From CAVSSX01 sp963730735 (GTDB taxonomy: Bacteria > Actinomycetota > Acidimicrobiia > Acidimicrobiales > RAAP-2), in the NCBI GenBank assembly GCA_963730735.1, contig CAVSSX010000007.1, positions 1,674,001 through 1,738,000 of the forward strand: a stretch of 64,000 bases of DNA, given 5' to 3'. Shown piece after piece: positions 8,006-17,280 of this stretch. Below the pieces are notes generated by a model, which was not told the origin of the DNA, made no database searches, and saw only the letters and a list, made by a program, of their open reading frames with translations. The first letter of the stretch is position 1. Every line of letters starts with the position of its first letter. The translations under genes and the position numbers were made by a program.

Positions 8006-8956
8006 ATGACGGCGACATCTGCGGCACCCGGACCCGGCAGCACGGCTGCTGGGTCCGGGCCCGCCTCGGGGGACGGCACGCCCCGCCCGGACGCCCGTCC
8101 CCCGAGCCGGGTTCGATCCCAGGCGGCCCGGCTGAGCGGGCTCCTCCCGTTCTTCATCTACACGTTCATCTTCCTCGGCATCCCGACGATCGCCATCATC
8201 TTCGGGGCCTTCCAGAAGCCGACGGGCGGCTTCACCTTCGACAACATCCGCATCGCCTCGACCGGGATCTACCGGACCGGGTTCATCACCAGCCTGGAGA
8301 TGGCCGTCGTCACCTCGCTCATCCCGGGCATCTTCGGCGTGCTGCTGGCCTACGCCGTGCACACCTCGAAGGCCGGACCGCTGCGGCGGATCGTGTCGAC
8401 GGCGTCGGGCGTGTTCGCCAACTTCGGTGGCGTGCCGTTGGCCTTCTTGTTCATCGCCACCCTCGGGACGACCGGTGTCGTCACCGTCTGGCTGAACGAC
8501 CTCGGGGTCAACCCCTACAACAACGGCTTCAGCCTCTACACCTTCACCGGCGTGGCGCTGGTCTACATGTACTTCCAGTTGCCGCTGATGGTGTTGATCA
8601 TCACGCCGGCCATGGGCGGCCTGCGCCCGGAGTGGCGGGAGGCGGCCAGCAACCTCGGGGCCAAGAGCAGCCAGTTCTGGCGTCACGTGGGTGGACCGGT
8701 CCTCCTGCCGTCGGTGCTCGGGGCCATGCTGCTGCTGTTCGGCAGCTCCCTCTCGGCCTACGCCACCGCCCAGGCGCTCACCAGCGGCAGCATCGCCCTC
8801 ACCCCGATCCAGATCGGCTCGTTCCTGAACGGGAACGTCATCGCCGGACAGCAGAACGTCGGTAAGGCGCTCGGGTTCGGCCTCATCGTGGTCATCGCCG
8901 TGGCCATGGTGCTCTACACGATCGTGCAACGGAGGGCCTCGCGATGGTTGCGCTGA
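8006..8956 (+). CDS. ABC transporter permease (binding-protein-dependent), first subunit
   Basis: A 316-residue inner-membrane subunit with about six helices after a hydrophilic N-terminal 45 residues. The ATPase-docking EAA loop reads EWREAASNLGAKSSQFWRHV (near residue 210). It follows the binding-protein gene by 34 bases and overlaps the second permease gene by 13 bases. It forms the membrane channel with that subunit. Confidence 0.88.
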   Translation: MTATSAAPGPGSTAAGSGPASGDGTPRPDARPPSRVRSQAARLSGLLPFFIYTFIFLGIPTIAIIFGAFQKPTGGFTFDNIRIASTGIYRTGFITSLEMAVVTSLIPGIFGVLLAYAVHTSKAGPLRRIVSTASGVFANFGGVPLAFLFIATLGTTGVVTVWLNDLGVNPYNNGFSLYTFTGVALVYMYFQLPLMVLIITPAMGGLRPEWREAASNLGAKSSQFWRHVGGPVLLPSVLGAMLLLFGSSLSAYATAQALTSGSIALTPIQIGSFLNGNVIAGQQNVGKALGFGLIVVIAVAMVLYTIVQRRASRWLR

Positions 8957-9792
8957 CCGACGCCCTCGGGCCCGAGGTCCTGCCGATCGACCACCAGGAC
9001 CCGGCGACCACGGGTCGTCTCGGTCGGATCCGTGTCTGGCGGGGCGTGGTCTTCCTGCTGGCCGGGCTGTACTTCATCGTCCCGCTCTACGCGGCGACCA
9101 AGTTCGCCCTCCAGAACGAGAACGGCCAGTTCTCCTTCGGGGCCTTCCGCAGCATCCCGAGCCAGGAAGGGTTCAGCGCCGCCTTCTCCCTCTCGGCCCG
9201 GTTGGCCGTGGTGACGACGGTCATCACCCTGGGCCTGATGGTCCCGACGGCCGTCTATGTCCACCTGAAGGTTCCCGGCCTACGCCGGCTCTTCGACGGC
9301 ATCACCATCCTGCCCATCGTCATCCCGCCGGTGGTCATCATCGTGGGCGTCCTCCAGGTCGCCCCGACCAGCCTCAAGAGCACCCCGTACCTCTTGGCCC
9401 TGGAGTACGCCGTCCTGGCCATGCCGTTCGCCTATCGATCGCTCGACGCCGGACTCTCGGCCATCAATCTGAAGACGTTGGTCGAGGCGTCGCACTCGCT
9501 CGGGGGGCGGGGTCCGACGACGCTCTGGCGGATCGTGGTCCCGAACCTGCGCTCGGCGCTGCTCTCGGCCACCGTGCTGACGGTGGCCCTGGTGCTGGGC
9601 GAGTTCACCATGGCCACCCTGGCCGACTACCAGACCTTCCCGGTCTGGATCGTCAACTTCGAACAGGACAACGCCCACGTGTCGACGGCCGTCTCCATCC
9701 TGGCGCTGGTCGTCACCTGGGGACTGCTGATGGTGATCTCCTCGCTCGACCGCACCCGGCGGCGGGAGTCCACGAAAGGAGCTGCCTCGTGA
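8944..9792 (+). CDS. ABC transporter permease, second subunit
   Basis: A 282-residue inner-membrane protein with six predicted helices and an EAA loop reading LVEASHSLGGRGPTTLWRIV. It starts at ATG 8944 inside the end of the preceding permease gene, and its TGA overlaps the GTG of the ATPase gene (GTGA). That tight coupling argues for one multicistronic message and fixed subunit ratios. Confidence 0.88.
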   Translation: MVALTDALGPEVLPIDHQDPATTGRLGRIRVWRGVVFLLAGLYFIVPLYAATKFALQNENGQFSFGAFRSIPSQEGFSAAFSLSARLAVVTTVITLGLMVPTAVYVHLKVPGLRRLFDGITILPIVIPPVVIIVGVLQVAPTSLKSTPYLLALEYAVLAMPFAYRSLDAGLSAINLKTLVEASHSLGGRGPTTLWRIVVPNLRSALLSATVLTVALVLGEFTMATLADYQTFPVWIVNFEQDNAHVSTAVSILALVVTWGLLMVISSLDRTRRRESTKGAAS

Positions 9793-10943
9793 GCACCGCA
9801 CCGCAGGAGCGCTCGGCAACGGGCCCCGGGGCCAAGGTCGAGCTGGTCGACCTGCGTCGCCGGTTCGGCGCCACCCAAGCGCTCGACGGCCTGACCCTGA
9901 CCATCGAGCCGGGCGAGATGGTGGCCCTCCTCGGTCCGTCGGGGTGCGGCAAGACCACGGCGCTGCGGGTCCTGGCCGGTTTCGAGACGCTCGATTCGGG
10001 CCGGGCGCTGGTCGACGGGCGTGACATGCGGGGCGTACCGGCCCAGCGCCGGGACATGGGGATGGTGTTCCAGAGCTACAGCCTCTTCCCCAACCTGACG
10101 GCCGCCGACAACGTGGCCTTCGGGCTGCGGATGCGGGGCCGCAAGGCGCCCGAACGGCGCACCCGGGCGATGTCCCTGCTCGAGATGGTCGGCTTGGCCT
10201 CGGAGGCCAAGAAGTTCCCCCACCAGATGTCGGGCGGTCAGCAGCAGCGGGTGGCCCTGGCCCGGGCCCTGGCCATCGAGCCCCGGGTCCTGCTCCTCGA
10301 CGAGCCCCTGTCGGCCCTGGACGCCCAGGTCCGCCTGCAGCTGCGTGAGCAGATCCGGTCGCTGCAGATCCGGCTGGCCACCACCACGGTGTTCGTCACC
10401 CACGACCAGGAGGAGGCCTTGTCGATGGCCGACCGGGTCTGCGTGATGCGCAGCGGTCGCATCGAGCAAGTCGACGTCCCGGCGACGCTCTACTCCCAAC
10501 CGGCGACGCCCTTCGTGGCCGAGTTCGTGGGCACCATGAACCGCGTCCCCGGTCGACTGGTCGCCGCCGGCGTGTCGGTCCTCAACACCGTGCTGCCGGT
10601 CCGCAGCGGCGGGGCGGGGCCGGTCGGGAGCGCCGTCGACGTCATGGTCCGCCCCGAGGACCTTCGGGTGGCGGCGAGCGAGCACGGCGACGGGATCGTG
10701 ATGACCAAGACGTTCCTCGGCTCGGTCACCCGGGTGGTGGTGTTGCTCGGCCACGGCGTGACCGTGCGCATCGACCAGTCGAGCAGCGAGGCGGCCCGGC
10801 TCGAGCCGGGGGCCGCCGTCGCCGTCGAGGTGACCAGCACCGAGGTGATGGTGGCCGAGCCCCGCCAGGACGAGCCGGCGTCGGGCATGGTCCCGGCCGT
10901 CGGCGGCGCCCGGTCGTCGGATCGCGACAACCGCTCCGCGTGA
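9789..10943 (+). CDS. ABC transporter ATPase of the uptake operon
   Basis: A 384-residue cytoplasmic ATPase. Walker A is GPSGCGKTT, the Q loop VFQSYSLFPN, the signature MSGGQQQR, Walker B LLLDEPLSALD, and the switch histidine sits in VTHDQEEA. A C-terminal TOBE-like domain (MVRPEDLRV) is present, as in PotA, MalK and PhnT. It starts at GTG 9789 overlapping the previous stop and powers the two permeases. Confidence 0.92.
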   Translation: MSTAPQERSATGPGAKVELVDLRRRFGATQALDGLTLTIEPGEMVALLGPSGCGKTTALRVLAGFETLDSGRALVDGRDMRGVPAQRRDMGMVFQSYSLFPNLTAADNVAFGLRMRGRKAPERRTRAMSLLEMVGLASEAKKFPHQMSGGQQQRVALARALAIEPRVLLLDEPLSALDAQVRLQLREQIRSLQIRLATTTVFVTHDQEEALSMADRVCVMRSGRIEQVDVPATLYSQPATPFVAEFVGTMNRVPGRLVAAGVSVLNTVLPVRSGGAGPVGSAVDVMVRPEDLRVAASEHGDGIVMTKTFLGSVTRVVVLLGHGVTVRIDQSSSEAARLEPGAAVAVEVTSTEVMVAEPRQDEPASGMVPAVGGARSSDRDNRSA

Positions 10944-10974
10944 GGGTGACCAGCACCCCGGGGGAACTGGGTTG

Positions 10975-12075
10975 GTGAGTCGGCTGGTCGTCGTGGGCGG
11001 CGGCGTGCTCGGCACGCAGCACGCTGTCTCGGCCATCGAGCGCGGCTGGGAGGTCGTGCACCTCGAGCGCGAGGGCGAGCCCCGGGGGGCCTCGGTGCGC
11101 AACTTCGGCCTGGTGTGGGTGAGTGGACGGGCCGGCGGCGAGGAGCTCGACCTGGCCCTGGCCGCCCGGGCCCGCTGGGAGGACCTGGCCGGTCGCTACC
11201 CGGATACCGGCTTTCGACCGAACGGCTCGTTGACCGTGGCCCGGACCCCCTCCGAGGTGGCGGTGCTCGAGGCGGCGGTCGAACGGGCCGACGCCGCCGT
11301 TCGGGGTTTCTCCCTCCTCGACCCGCCCGCCGCCCGCCGGGTCAACCCCGCCCTGTCCGGACCGTTCCTGGCCGCCCTGCACTGCCCGCTCGACGCCGCC
11401 GTCGAGCCGCGCCTGGTGCTCTCGGCCCTGCGGGCCGCCTGCCTGGCCTCGGGCCGCTACCAGTGGCTGCCCGGGCGCGAGGCCCGCTCGGTGGGTGACC
11501 ACGAGGTGGTCGCCGGCGGCCGGGCCCATCGCGGGGATCTGGTCGTCCTGTGTCCCGGGGCGGCGACGGGCGGGCTGATGGCCGAACTCCTGGCCGAGGC
11601 GCCGCTGCGGCGGGTCCGCCTCCAGATGCTCGAGACCGGTCCGGCCGGCGCCGTCCTCCCGACGTCGCTGGCCGACGGCGACTCGCTCCGGTACTACCCG
11701 GCCTTCGACCTGCCGGCCCGACGGGACCTCCCGCCCCAGTCATCGGTGGCCGCCGAGTGGGCGGCGCAGCTGCTCCTGGTCCAGCGGGCCCACGGCGGGC
11801 TGACCATCGGCGACACCCACCGCTCCGAGGAGCCGTTCCCCTTCGACGTCGAGGAGGCGCCGACCACGCACCTGCTCGGGGTGGCCGAGTGCCTGCTCGG
11901 CGCCCCGCTGCCGCCGGTCGTGCGGCGGTGGGCCGGCGTCTACAGCCAGCGCAACGACGACGACCCGTCGCCCTACTACCGGGCCGACGTGGCCGCCGGC
12001 GTGCAGGTGGTCACCGGGCCCGGTGGTCGGGGGATGACCCTCTCGCCGGCGATCGCCGAGGCGACCTTCTCATGA
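10975..12075 (+). CDS. FAD-dependent amine oxidoreductase, TIGR03364-like (aminophosphonate catabolism)
   Basis: A DAO-family flavoprotein of about 366 residues. The Rossmann FAD motif VVVGGGVLGTQHA begins at residue 4. The C-terminal GPGGRGMTLSPAIAE matches the TIGR03364 subgroup, which is found beside phosphonatase-like hydrolases and phosphonate transporters. The expected reaction is oxidative deamination of 2-aminoethylphosphonate or an N-methyl or hydroxy relative to a phosphono-aldehyde. Start GTG 10975 follows GGGGGAACTGGG; TTG 10972 is possible. Its stop overlaps the ATG of the hydrolase gene (ATGA), so the two are coupled. The exact substrate is unknown. Confidence 0.8.
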   Translation: MSRLVVVGGGVLGTQHAVSAIERGWEVVHLEREGEPRGASVRNFGLVWVSGRAGGEELDLALAARARWEDLAGRYPDTGFRPNGSLTVARTPSEVAVLEAAVERADAAVRGFSLLDPPAARRVNPALSGPFLAALHCPLDAAVEPRLVLSALRAACLASGRYQWLPGREARSVGDHEVVAGGRAHRGDLVVLCPGAATGGLMAELLAEAPLRRVRLQMLETGPAGAVLPTSLADGDSLRYYPAFDLPARRDLPPQSSVAAEWAAQLLLVQRAHGGLTIGDTHRSEEPFPFDVEEAPTTHLLGVAECLLGAPLPPVVRRWAGVYSQRNDDDPSPYYRADVAAGVQVVTGPGGRGMTLSPAIAEATFS

Positions 12076-12746
12076 AGCCCGCACTGGTGTGCCTGGACAT
12101 GGCCGGCACCACGGTGGCCGACGACGGTGTGGTCGAGCGGGCCTTCGAGGCGGCCCTCGACCGCCTCGGGGTGGCCCCTTCGGGAGCCGAGCGGTCCCGG
12201 ATGCTCGAGTTCGTCCGGGCCACCATGGGGATGTCCAAGATCGAGGTGTTCCGGTCGCTCTTCGGCGACGAGGAGCGGGCGGCGGCGGCGAACCGGGCCT
12301 TCGAGCTGTCGTTCGACGAACTGGTGCGTCAGGAGGGCGTGCGACCCATCCCCGGGGCCCGCTCGGCGATCGAGCGGTGCCGAGCGGCCGGGGCGGCGGT
12401 CGTGCTCACCACCGGATTCGGCCCCGCCACGCAGGAGCTCGTGCTGGCCAGTCTCGGGTGGGAGGGCGTGGCCGACCTGGTGCTGTGCCCGGGGGAGGGG
12501 CTACGGGGCCGACCCGCGCCGGACATGATCCTGACGGCCGTCCTCCGGCTGGGTGTCGACGACGTGCGGGCGGTGGCCGTGGCCGGCGACGCCGCCGCCG
12601 ACATGCGCAGCGGCCGGGCGGCCGGCGCCACCTGGGTCGTCGGGGTACGCACCGGCGCCGACGACGAGACCCGGCTCCGGGAGGGTGGGGCCACCGAGGT
12701 CATCGACTCGGTCGCCTCGTTCCCCGAGCTGGTGTTCGGCCTTTGA
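12072..12746 (+). CDS. Phosphonatase-like HAD hydrolase (TIGR03351-like)
   Basis: A 224-residue HAD-superfamily enzyme resembling phosphonoacetaldehyde hydrolase PhnX. The nucleophile Asp9 sits in CLDMAGTTV. Lys56 in MGMSK occupies the place of the Schiff-base lysine of PhnX (MGLLK), so carbon-phosphorus bond cleavage looks feasible. Motif III/IV acidic residues appear in VAVAGDAAADMRSG. The ATG overlaps the stop of the FAD gene. With that enzyme it would form a two-step route from an aminophosphonate to phosphate. It is the last gene of the operon; the convergent gene ends 5 bases away. Confidence 0.82.
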   Translation: MKPALVCLDMAGTTVADDGVVERAFEAALDRLGVAPSGAERSRMLEFVRATMGMSKIEVFRSLFGDEERAAAANRAFELSFDELVRQEGVRPIPGARSAIERCRAAGAAVVLTTGFGPATQELVLASLGWEGVADLVLCPGEGLRGRPAPDMILTAVLRLGVDDVRAVAVAGDAAADMRSGRAAGATWVVGVRTGADDETRLREGGATEVIDSVASFPELVFGL

Positions 12747-12751
12747 ACCTG

Positions 12752-13918
12752 TCAGCCGACGTTCGGGCCGGCCGGCGGTGAAGGCCCGCTCGCCTCGCCG
12801 ACCGACACCGTGGCCGGTGCACCGCCATCCGCCGCCGCGTCGGGTTGGCGGCGTGCCGAGCCCACCGGTGCGGGGTCGTCGGGGGCAGCGGCCGGGCTGG
12901 CCACCACCCGGGCCCGCCTGGCCTGGCGGACGTCCCACCGGTCGAGCAGCCGGGACCCGACCACGAACGTCACGAGGGCGTAGAGCCCGCCGAAGATCTC
13001 GTCGATGACGAAGTGCTCGCCCGCGTAGACCAGGGTGAAGCACATGGCCAGGGGATAGGCGACCAGGAGGACCCTGGTCCACCGGCGGGCCCCCTTCCAG
13101 AAGAAGAGACAGATGAAGATGGGGTAGGCCGCGTGCAGGGACGGCATGGCGGCGATGTTGTTGTCGAAGCGGTTGCCCCCGGTGAACAGGGCGGCGGCGA
13201 CGTGGAAGCCGACGTGGTCCCACATGGTGGGCATGATCCGGGTGACGTGGGGCAGGTGCCCGGTCTGGCTGGCCAGCCAGGGCGGCATGGCCGGGTAGAG
13301 GACGTAGGTGAGGTACCCGAGCAGCGTCAGGCCGACGAACATGGGCACGAAGCGCTTGAAGCGGGGGTAGTTCACCTTCCACAGCACCCCGGCGATGATG
13401 AACGAGGTGAAGAAGTGGCTGGTGTAGACCACCCAGCACACGTAGTCCCAGACGTGCAGGTTGTGGGGGTTGTACAGCCAGCGCTGGAGCTGGACGGTGG
13501 GGGCGACACCGCCGAACACGTGGGTGTCGAACCACACCTGGGGGCGGACGAACGGTCCCCACAAGGTGTGGCTGGCGTAGCCCCGCAGCAGGTCGTAGAG
13601 CACCAGCACGGCGTACAGCGGCAGCCAGTCGCGCACGATGCCCCGGCGCCAGCGGCCGGTGTCGCCGAGTGACGACACGAACAGGGCGGCGGTGATCCAC
13701 AGGATGATGACGTCCGACGAGTAGGGGATCCCGCCGTAGATCAGGTAGGCCACGGAGCCGGCGACGAAGAGGGCCCAGCCGATGAGCTGGCGGCGCCGGA
13801 GGCGGTCGGACCAGCGGGAAACGAACCAGCGGGTGGCGGACCCGCCCGAGGGACCCTGTTCGGGCGCGGGGCCCAGGCTCGACGGCGCCTCCGCCGTCTC
13901 GACCGGTGGGGTGGCCAT
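12752..13918 (-). CDS. PAP2/inositol-phosphotransferase-like membrane protein
   Basis: An integral membrane protein (388 residues from ATG 13918; an in-frame GTG at 14044 would add 42 arginine-rich residues). It has about six helices and the PAP2_3 signatures YPAMPPWLAS, AAMPSLHAAYP and GEHFVIDEIFGG, which supply the catalytic histidines and aspartate of the phosphatidic acid phosphatase fold. Relatives include inositol phosphorylceramide synthases. In this bacterium a lipid phosphatase or phosphotransferase role is likely but unproven. The C-terminal 50 residues are Ala/Pro-rich and probably disordered. Confidence 0.78.
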   Translation of the reverse strand: MATPPVETAEAPSSLGPAPEQGPSGGSATRWFVSRWSDRLRRRQLIGWALFVAGSVAYLIYGGIPYSSDVIILWITAALFVSSLGDTGRWRRGIVRDWLPLYAVLVLYDLLRGYASHTLWGPFVRPQVWFDTHVFGGVAPTVQLQRWLYNPHNLHVWDYVCWVVYTSHFFTSFIIAGVLWKVNYPRFKRFVPMFVGLTLLGYLTYVLYPAMPPWLASQTGHLPHVTRIMPTMWDHVGFHVAAALFTGGNRFDNNIAAMPSLHAAYPIFICLFFWKGARRWTRVLLVAYPLAMCFTLVYAGEHFVIDEIFGGLYALVTFVVGSRLLDRWDVRQARRARVVASPAAAPDDPAPVGSARRQPDAAADGGAPATVSVGEASGPSPPAGPNVG

Positions 13919-14044
13919 CAGCCGCGTCACGTCCCGGTCGGGGGCCGTCCGACGTCGACGTGCTACACCCTGGAGCGTGCCGACCACCGTCCCGCGTCCT
14001 CGAGACCGTCGCCGGGCATCACGGATCGCAAACGGGTGGGTCAT

Positions 14045-14209
14045 CGAGCGGGCTGCCTTGTCCGGGCGGGGACCGAGCGTTCGCCCACCGGCCCCGGGGG
14101 GTCGTCACACGATCGGTACCCTGAGAGTGTGCTGAGAATACCTCGCCAGCGTGACGTGCGTGACGAATGGGCGTCAGTTGCGCGAAGAGGTCTCCCGCAT
14201 TGACCGCAG
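14045..14209. other. Divergent intergenic region
   Basis: The space between the divergent PAP2-like and GT-C genes. TACCCT (14117-14122) is a plausible plus-strand -10 element, leaving a leader of about 80 bases before GTG 14210. No other structured element was found. Confidence 0.3.
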
Positions 14210-15877
14210 GTGCCGGGCGGGTACCGAGGTGGCTCCCGCTGGGCGCTGCTCGGTCTCGTGGCGGCGGGATTCGTGGGCCTGGGCCTGGTCCAGGCGTGGC
14301 TCGACAGCCCGACCTTCGACGAACCGGTGTACGTCTCGGCGGGCGTGGTCGCTGTCCTCCACCATGATCTGACGTACAACGAGGAGCACCCGCCGCTGCC
14401 CAAGGTCCTGGCGGCGTTGCCCGTCCTGGCGGACCATCCGGTGGTCCCGGTCGACCGAGGCTGGGACCGCAACGACGAGCACGCCTACAGCGCCCGGTTC
14501 GTCGAGGCCCAGGCGGCGGCGGGGAAGCTGCAGCTCGAGACGTTCCTCTCGCGCCTCGTGCCGTTGCTCGAGGCGGTCGCCGTCGCGGTGGTGCTCTACC
14601 GCCTGGCGTCGGACCTCTTCGGCCGGTGGTCGGGCCTCCTCGCCGGGGTGCTGTGGCTGGCCGACCCCCTCACCCTGGGGCTCGGCCACCTCGACGGCGT
14701 GGACGTCCCGTTCACCCTGGCCGTGGTGCTGTTCTCCTGGGCCCTGCTCGTCTGGTGGCGCACCCGGACCCGGCGGGCGGCGGTCGTCCTCGGCCTGGCC
14801 GCCGCCGGAACGGTCGCCACCCAGGTCACCGGGCTACTGCTGGTGGCGCTGGCCGTGGTGGTGGTCGTGGCCGCCGGGTGGTCGGCCCGACGGTGGCGGT
14901 CGTTGCGACCGGCGGCCGTGGTGCTCGCGGTGGCCTGGGCCGCCACCTGGGTGCTCTACGGGCTGCTCGACCCTCGCCTGTTCGCCCATCTCTGGGAGGG
15001 GCTCCCACCGCCGCTGCTCGACGGGGTCCGCTATCTGCGCGCCACCGACACGGTGCCCGGCCCGGGCTACCTGTTCGGCCACAGCTACACCGGCGGGCGG
15101 TGGTGGTACTGGCCGGGCAGCGTGGTGGTCAAGGTGGCCACCCCGGTGCTGGCGGTGCTGGTGGTGGGGCCCTTCGCCCTCTTGCGGGTGGACCGCACGG
15201 CCCGCCGGCAGCTGCTGGTGGCGGTGGTCGTGCCCGCCCTGGTCCTCCTGGCGGTCACGCTGTGGTCGCCGAGGGACATCGGCGTGCGGTACCTGCTGCC
15301 GGTCATCGCCCTGTGGCTGGTGACGGCGTCCCCGCTGGCCTCGCTGGCCGTCGGCCACCGCCGCCCGGTCCTCGGCCGCGGCCGGATCGTGCTGGCCGGT
15401 GCGCTGGCCCTGGCGGTGGTGGTGGCCCTCGTCATGACGGGCTTCTCGGCCCCGCACTCGCTGGCCTGGACGGCCCCGCCCTTCCGCCCCGGGTTCCAGG
15501 TGGCCACCAACTCGAACGTCGACTGGGGCCAGGACTTCGCCCGCCTCGACGACTGGAGCGTGGGCCGCGATCCCTACGTGGCCTACTTCGGGCCCCGGGG
15601 GGTGGGGCGGGCCCAGCTGCCGCCGTCGCGGCCGTTGGTCGGGGCGGCCCCGGATCGCATCGAGGGCTGGGTGGCCGTCTCGGCGTCGGCCCTGACCGAC
15701 CAGGACCGCCGGCCGTTGGCCTGGCTCCGCGCCTACTGCCCGGTGGCCACCCTCGGCGGGACGATCCTCCTGTACCACTTCGCCACACCGCCGACCGATG
15801 TCCGCGGGTCCGGCCCGGCCGGCCGGCGTGTGTCCCGGCCCCAACAGCCACCGGGCCGCGTGAGGGTGCTCAGCTGA
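14210..15877 (+). CDS. GT-C family membrane glycosyltransferase (PMT/GT39-like)
   Basis: A 555-residue polytopic protein with at least ten hydrophobic segments. The first extracytoplasmic loop carries SPTFDEPVYVSAG, whose DE pair is the metal- or sugar-binding motif of GT-C enzymes. A late loop has SNVDWGQD, seen in related dolichyl/polyprenyl-phosphate-sugar-using transferases. It probably transfers a sugar from a polyprenyl carrier outside the membrane; the acceptor is unknown. Start GTG 14210 is not strongly supported by a ribosome site. The 3' end overlaps ohr by 8 bases. Confidence 0.72.
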   Translation: MPGGYRGGSRWALLGLVAAGFVGLGLVQAWLDSPTFDEPVYVSAGVVAVLHHDLTYNEEHPPLPKVLAALPVLADHPVVPVDRGWDRNDEHAYSARFVEAQAAAGKLQLETFLSRLVPLLEAVAVAVVLYRLASDLFGRWSGLLAGVLWLADPLTLGLGHLDGVDVPFTLAVVLFSWALLVWWRTRTRRAAVVLGLAAAGTVATQVTGLLLVALAVVVVVAAGWSARRWRSLRPAAVVLAVAWAATWVLYGLLDPRLFAHLWEGLPPPLLDGVRYLRATDTVPGPGYLFGHSYTGGRWWYWPGSVVVKVATPVLAVLVVGPFALLRVDRTARRQLLVAVVVPALVLLAVTLWSPRDIGVRYLLPVIALWLVTASPLASLAVGHRRPVLGRGRIVLAGALALAVVVALVMTGFSAPHSLAWTAPPFRPGFQVATNSNVDWGQDFARLDDWSVGRDPYVAYFGPRGVGRAQLPPSRPLVGAAPDRIEGWVAVSASALTDQDRRPLAWLRAYCPVATLGGTILLYHFATPPTDVRGSGPAGRRVSRPQQPPGRVRVLS

Positions 15878-16289
15878 CGACGCGCACCTCGACCGGGATG
15901 TTGCCCCGAGTGGCCTTGGAGTAGGGGCAGGCGGCGTGGGCGGCATCGACCAGTTCCCGGGCCTGGCCCGGGTCGACCCCGGGCAGCTCGGCCTCGAGGA
16001 CCACGGCGATGCCGAACCCCGAGTCGTCGGCGACCAAGCTCACGGTGGCCGAGACGGCCGAGTCGCTCACGTCGACCTTGGCCTGGCCGGCCACCAGTTT
16101 GAGGGCACTGTGGAAGCAGGCGGCGTAGCCGGCGGCGAACAGCTGCTCGGGGTTGGTCCCCGGGCCGTCGTCGCCACCGACCCCCTTGGGCATCGACAGC
16201 TGGAGGGTCAGGCGGTCGTCGGACGTCGTCACCTTGCCGTCCCGGCCACCCCAGGCCGTGGCGAGTGCGGAGTACAGGGTGTCGGCCAT
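15870..16289 (-). CDS. ohr: Ohr/OsmC-type organic hydroperoxide reductase
   Basis: A 139-residue thiol peroxidase of the Ohr class. The two redox cysteines lie in AACFHSALK (peroxidatic) and ACPYSKATRGN (resolving), and the N-terminus LYSALATAWGGRDGKV is typical of Ohr. It reduces organic and lipid hydroperoxides in the cytoplasm, normally with lipoyl-protein electrons. Start ATG 16289 is preceded by GAGAGGAG. No ohrR-like MarR gene is next to it. Confidence 0.92.
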   Translation of the reverse strand: MADTLYSALATAWGGRDGKVTTSDDRLTLQLSMPKGVGGDDGPGTNPEQLFAAGYAACFHSALKLVAGQAKVDVSDSAVSATVSLVADDSGFGIAVVLEAELPGVDPGQARELVDAAHAACPYSKATRGNIPVEVRVVS

Positions 16290-16307
16290 GAGGGCTCCTC
16301 TCGGGCG

Positions 16308-16322
16308 GACACCGTCGGTGTC
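16308..16322. repeat. Palindrome in the ohr leader
   Basis: GACACCGTCGGTGTC is a perfect palindrome with 7-base arms around a single T, 19 bases upstream of the ohr start. It could be an operator or an RNA hairpin. It lacks the AT-rich character of known OhrR sites. Confidence 0.35.
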
Positions 16323-16386
16323 CTCGTCTCGTGCAACGACCGGGGCCGCCCGGATGTTCCTGGTGTCGCGACGACCGGCCAGCCGG

Positions 16387-17280
16387 CTAGGACAGGACCC
16401 TGCGGCGGAAGTTGCGCAATCCGAGGCCGAGGAACAGCACGCAGAAGGCGACCAGGACCGGATAGACGATGTAGAGGTGCATGTGCGAGGCATCGGTGAA
16501 GGCCGCCCGCATGCCCTCGTTCACGTAGATCAGCGGGTTGACCAGCACCACCGTCTGCAACCAGTGCCACCCGCCGACCTTGACCGGGGTGAGTCGGGTC
16601 CACTGGTAGTAGGTGCCGCCGAGGAACGTGAGGGGCAGCACCACGAAGCCGAACATGAGCCCGATGTTGCGGGGCTCGAACGACGTCCCGAGGAGCAGGC
16701 CGAGCGAGGTCATGGCCACGCAGGCCAGCGGGACCACGGTGATGATGATCCACCAGTGGAGCGACAGCTGCGCCTCCACGCCGGCGGCGTGGACCACCGA
16801 GGCGATGGGCAGGACGATGACGGCCGAGATGAGGCCCTGGACGGAACCCGACAGCACCTTGGCCACGGCGACCAACCAGATCGGGCAGGGCGCCTGCACC
16901 CGGTCCTCGATCTCGCGGGTGAAGCCGAACTCCTGGGCCATCTGCATGGCCACCGCCTGGATGCCCTGGAACATGATGGAGATGCCGACGACGCCCGGGA
17001 CCAGCACGGTGGCGAACGCCGACTCGGCCGCCGGGCTGCTGCCCCCGCCGACCCCCTGGCCGATCTTCGGGAACACGTAGAGGAACACGAAGCACAGCAG
17101 GAACGGCTGGACGAGCGTGCGGATCACGAACTCCCACACGTTCTTGCGCAGTACGACGAGGTCTCGCAGGATCAGCGCCTTGAGCGCCGTCCGGCTGGCG
17201 GCGAACGTCGAGCGGGTCGGGGTGACGTCCAGGCGGTGCTCCGCCGGGCGCCAGGTGGCACGCGTCTCGGTGACGGCCAT
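16387..17280 (-). CDS. ABC-2 type permease of a DrrAB-like exporter
   Basis: A 297-residue membrane subunit with six helices. It includes the long amphipathic start LKALILRDLVVLRKNVWEFV and the conserved turn PLTFLGGTYYQW before the last helices, as in DrrB and other drug or lipid exporters. Its ATG (17280-17278) overlaps the TGA of the ATPase gene by one base (TGATG), so the two are coupled. It sits downstream of a PadR regulator, a common arrangement for drug-inducible exporters. Substrate unknown. Confidence 0.85.
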   Translation of the reverse strand: MAVTETRATWRPAEHRLDVTPTRSTFAASRTALKALILRDLVVLRKNVWEFVIRTLVQPFLLCFVFLYVFPKIGQGVGGGSSPAAESAFATVLVPGVVGISIMFQGIQAVAMQMAQEFGFTREIEDRVQAPCPIWLVAVAKVLSGSVQGLISAVIVLPIASVVHAAGVEAQLSLHWWIIITVVPLACVAMTSLGLLLGTSFEPRNIGLMFGFVVLPLTFLGGTYYQWTRLTPVKVGGWHWLQTVVLVNPLIYVNEGMRAAFTDASHMHLYIVYPVLVAFCVLFLGLGLRNFRRRVLS

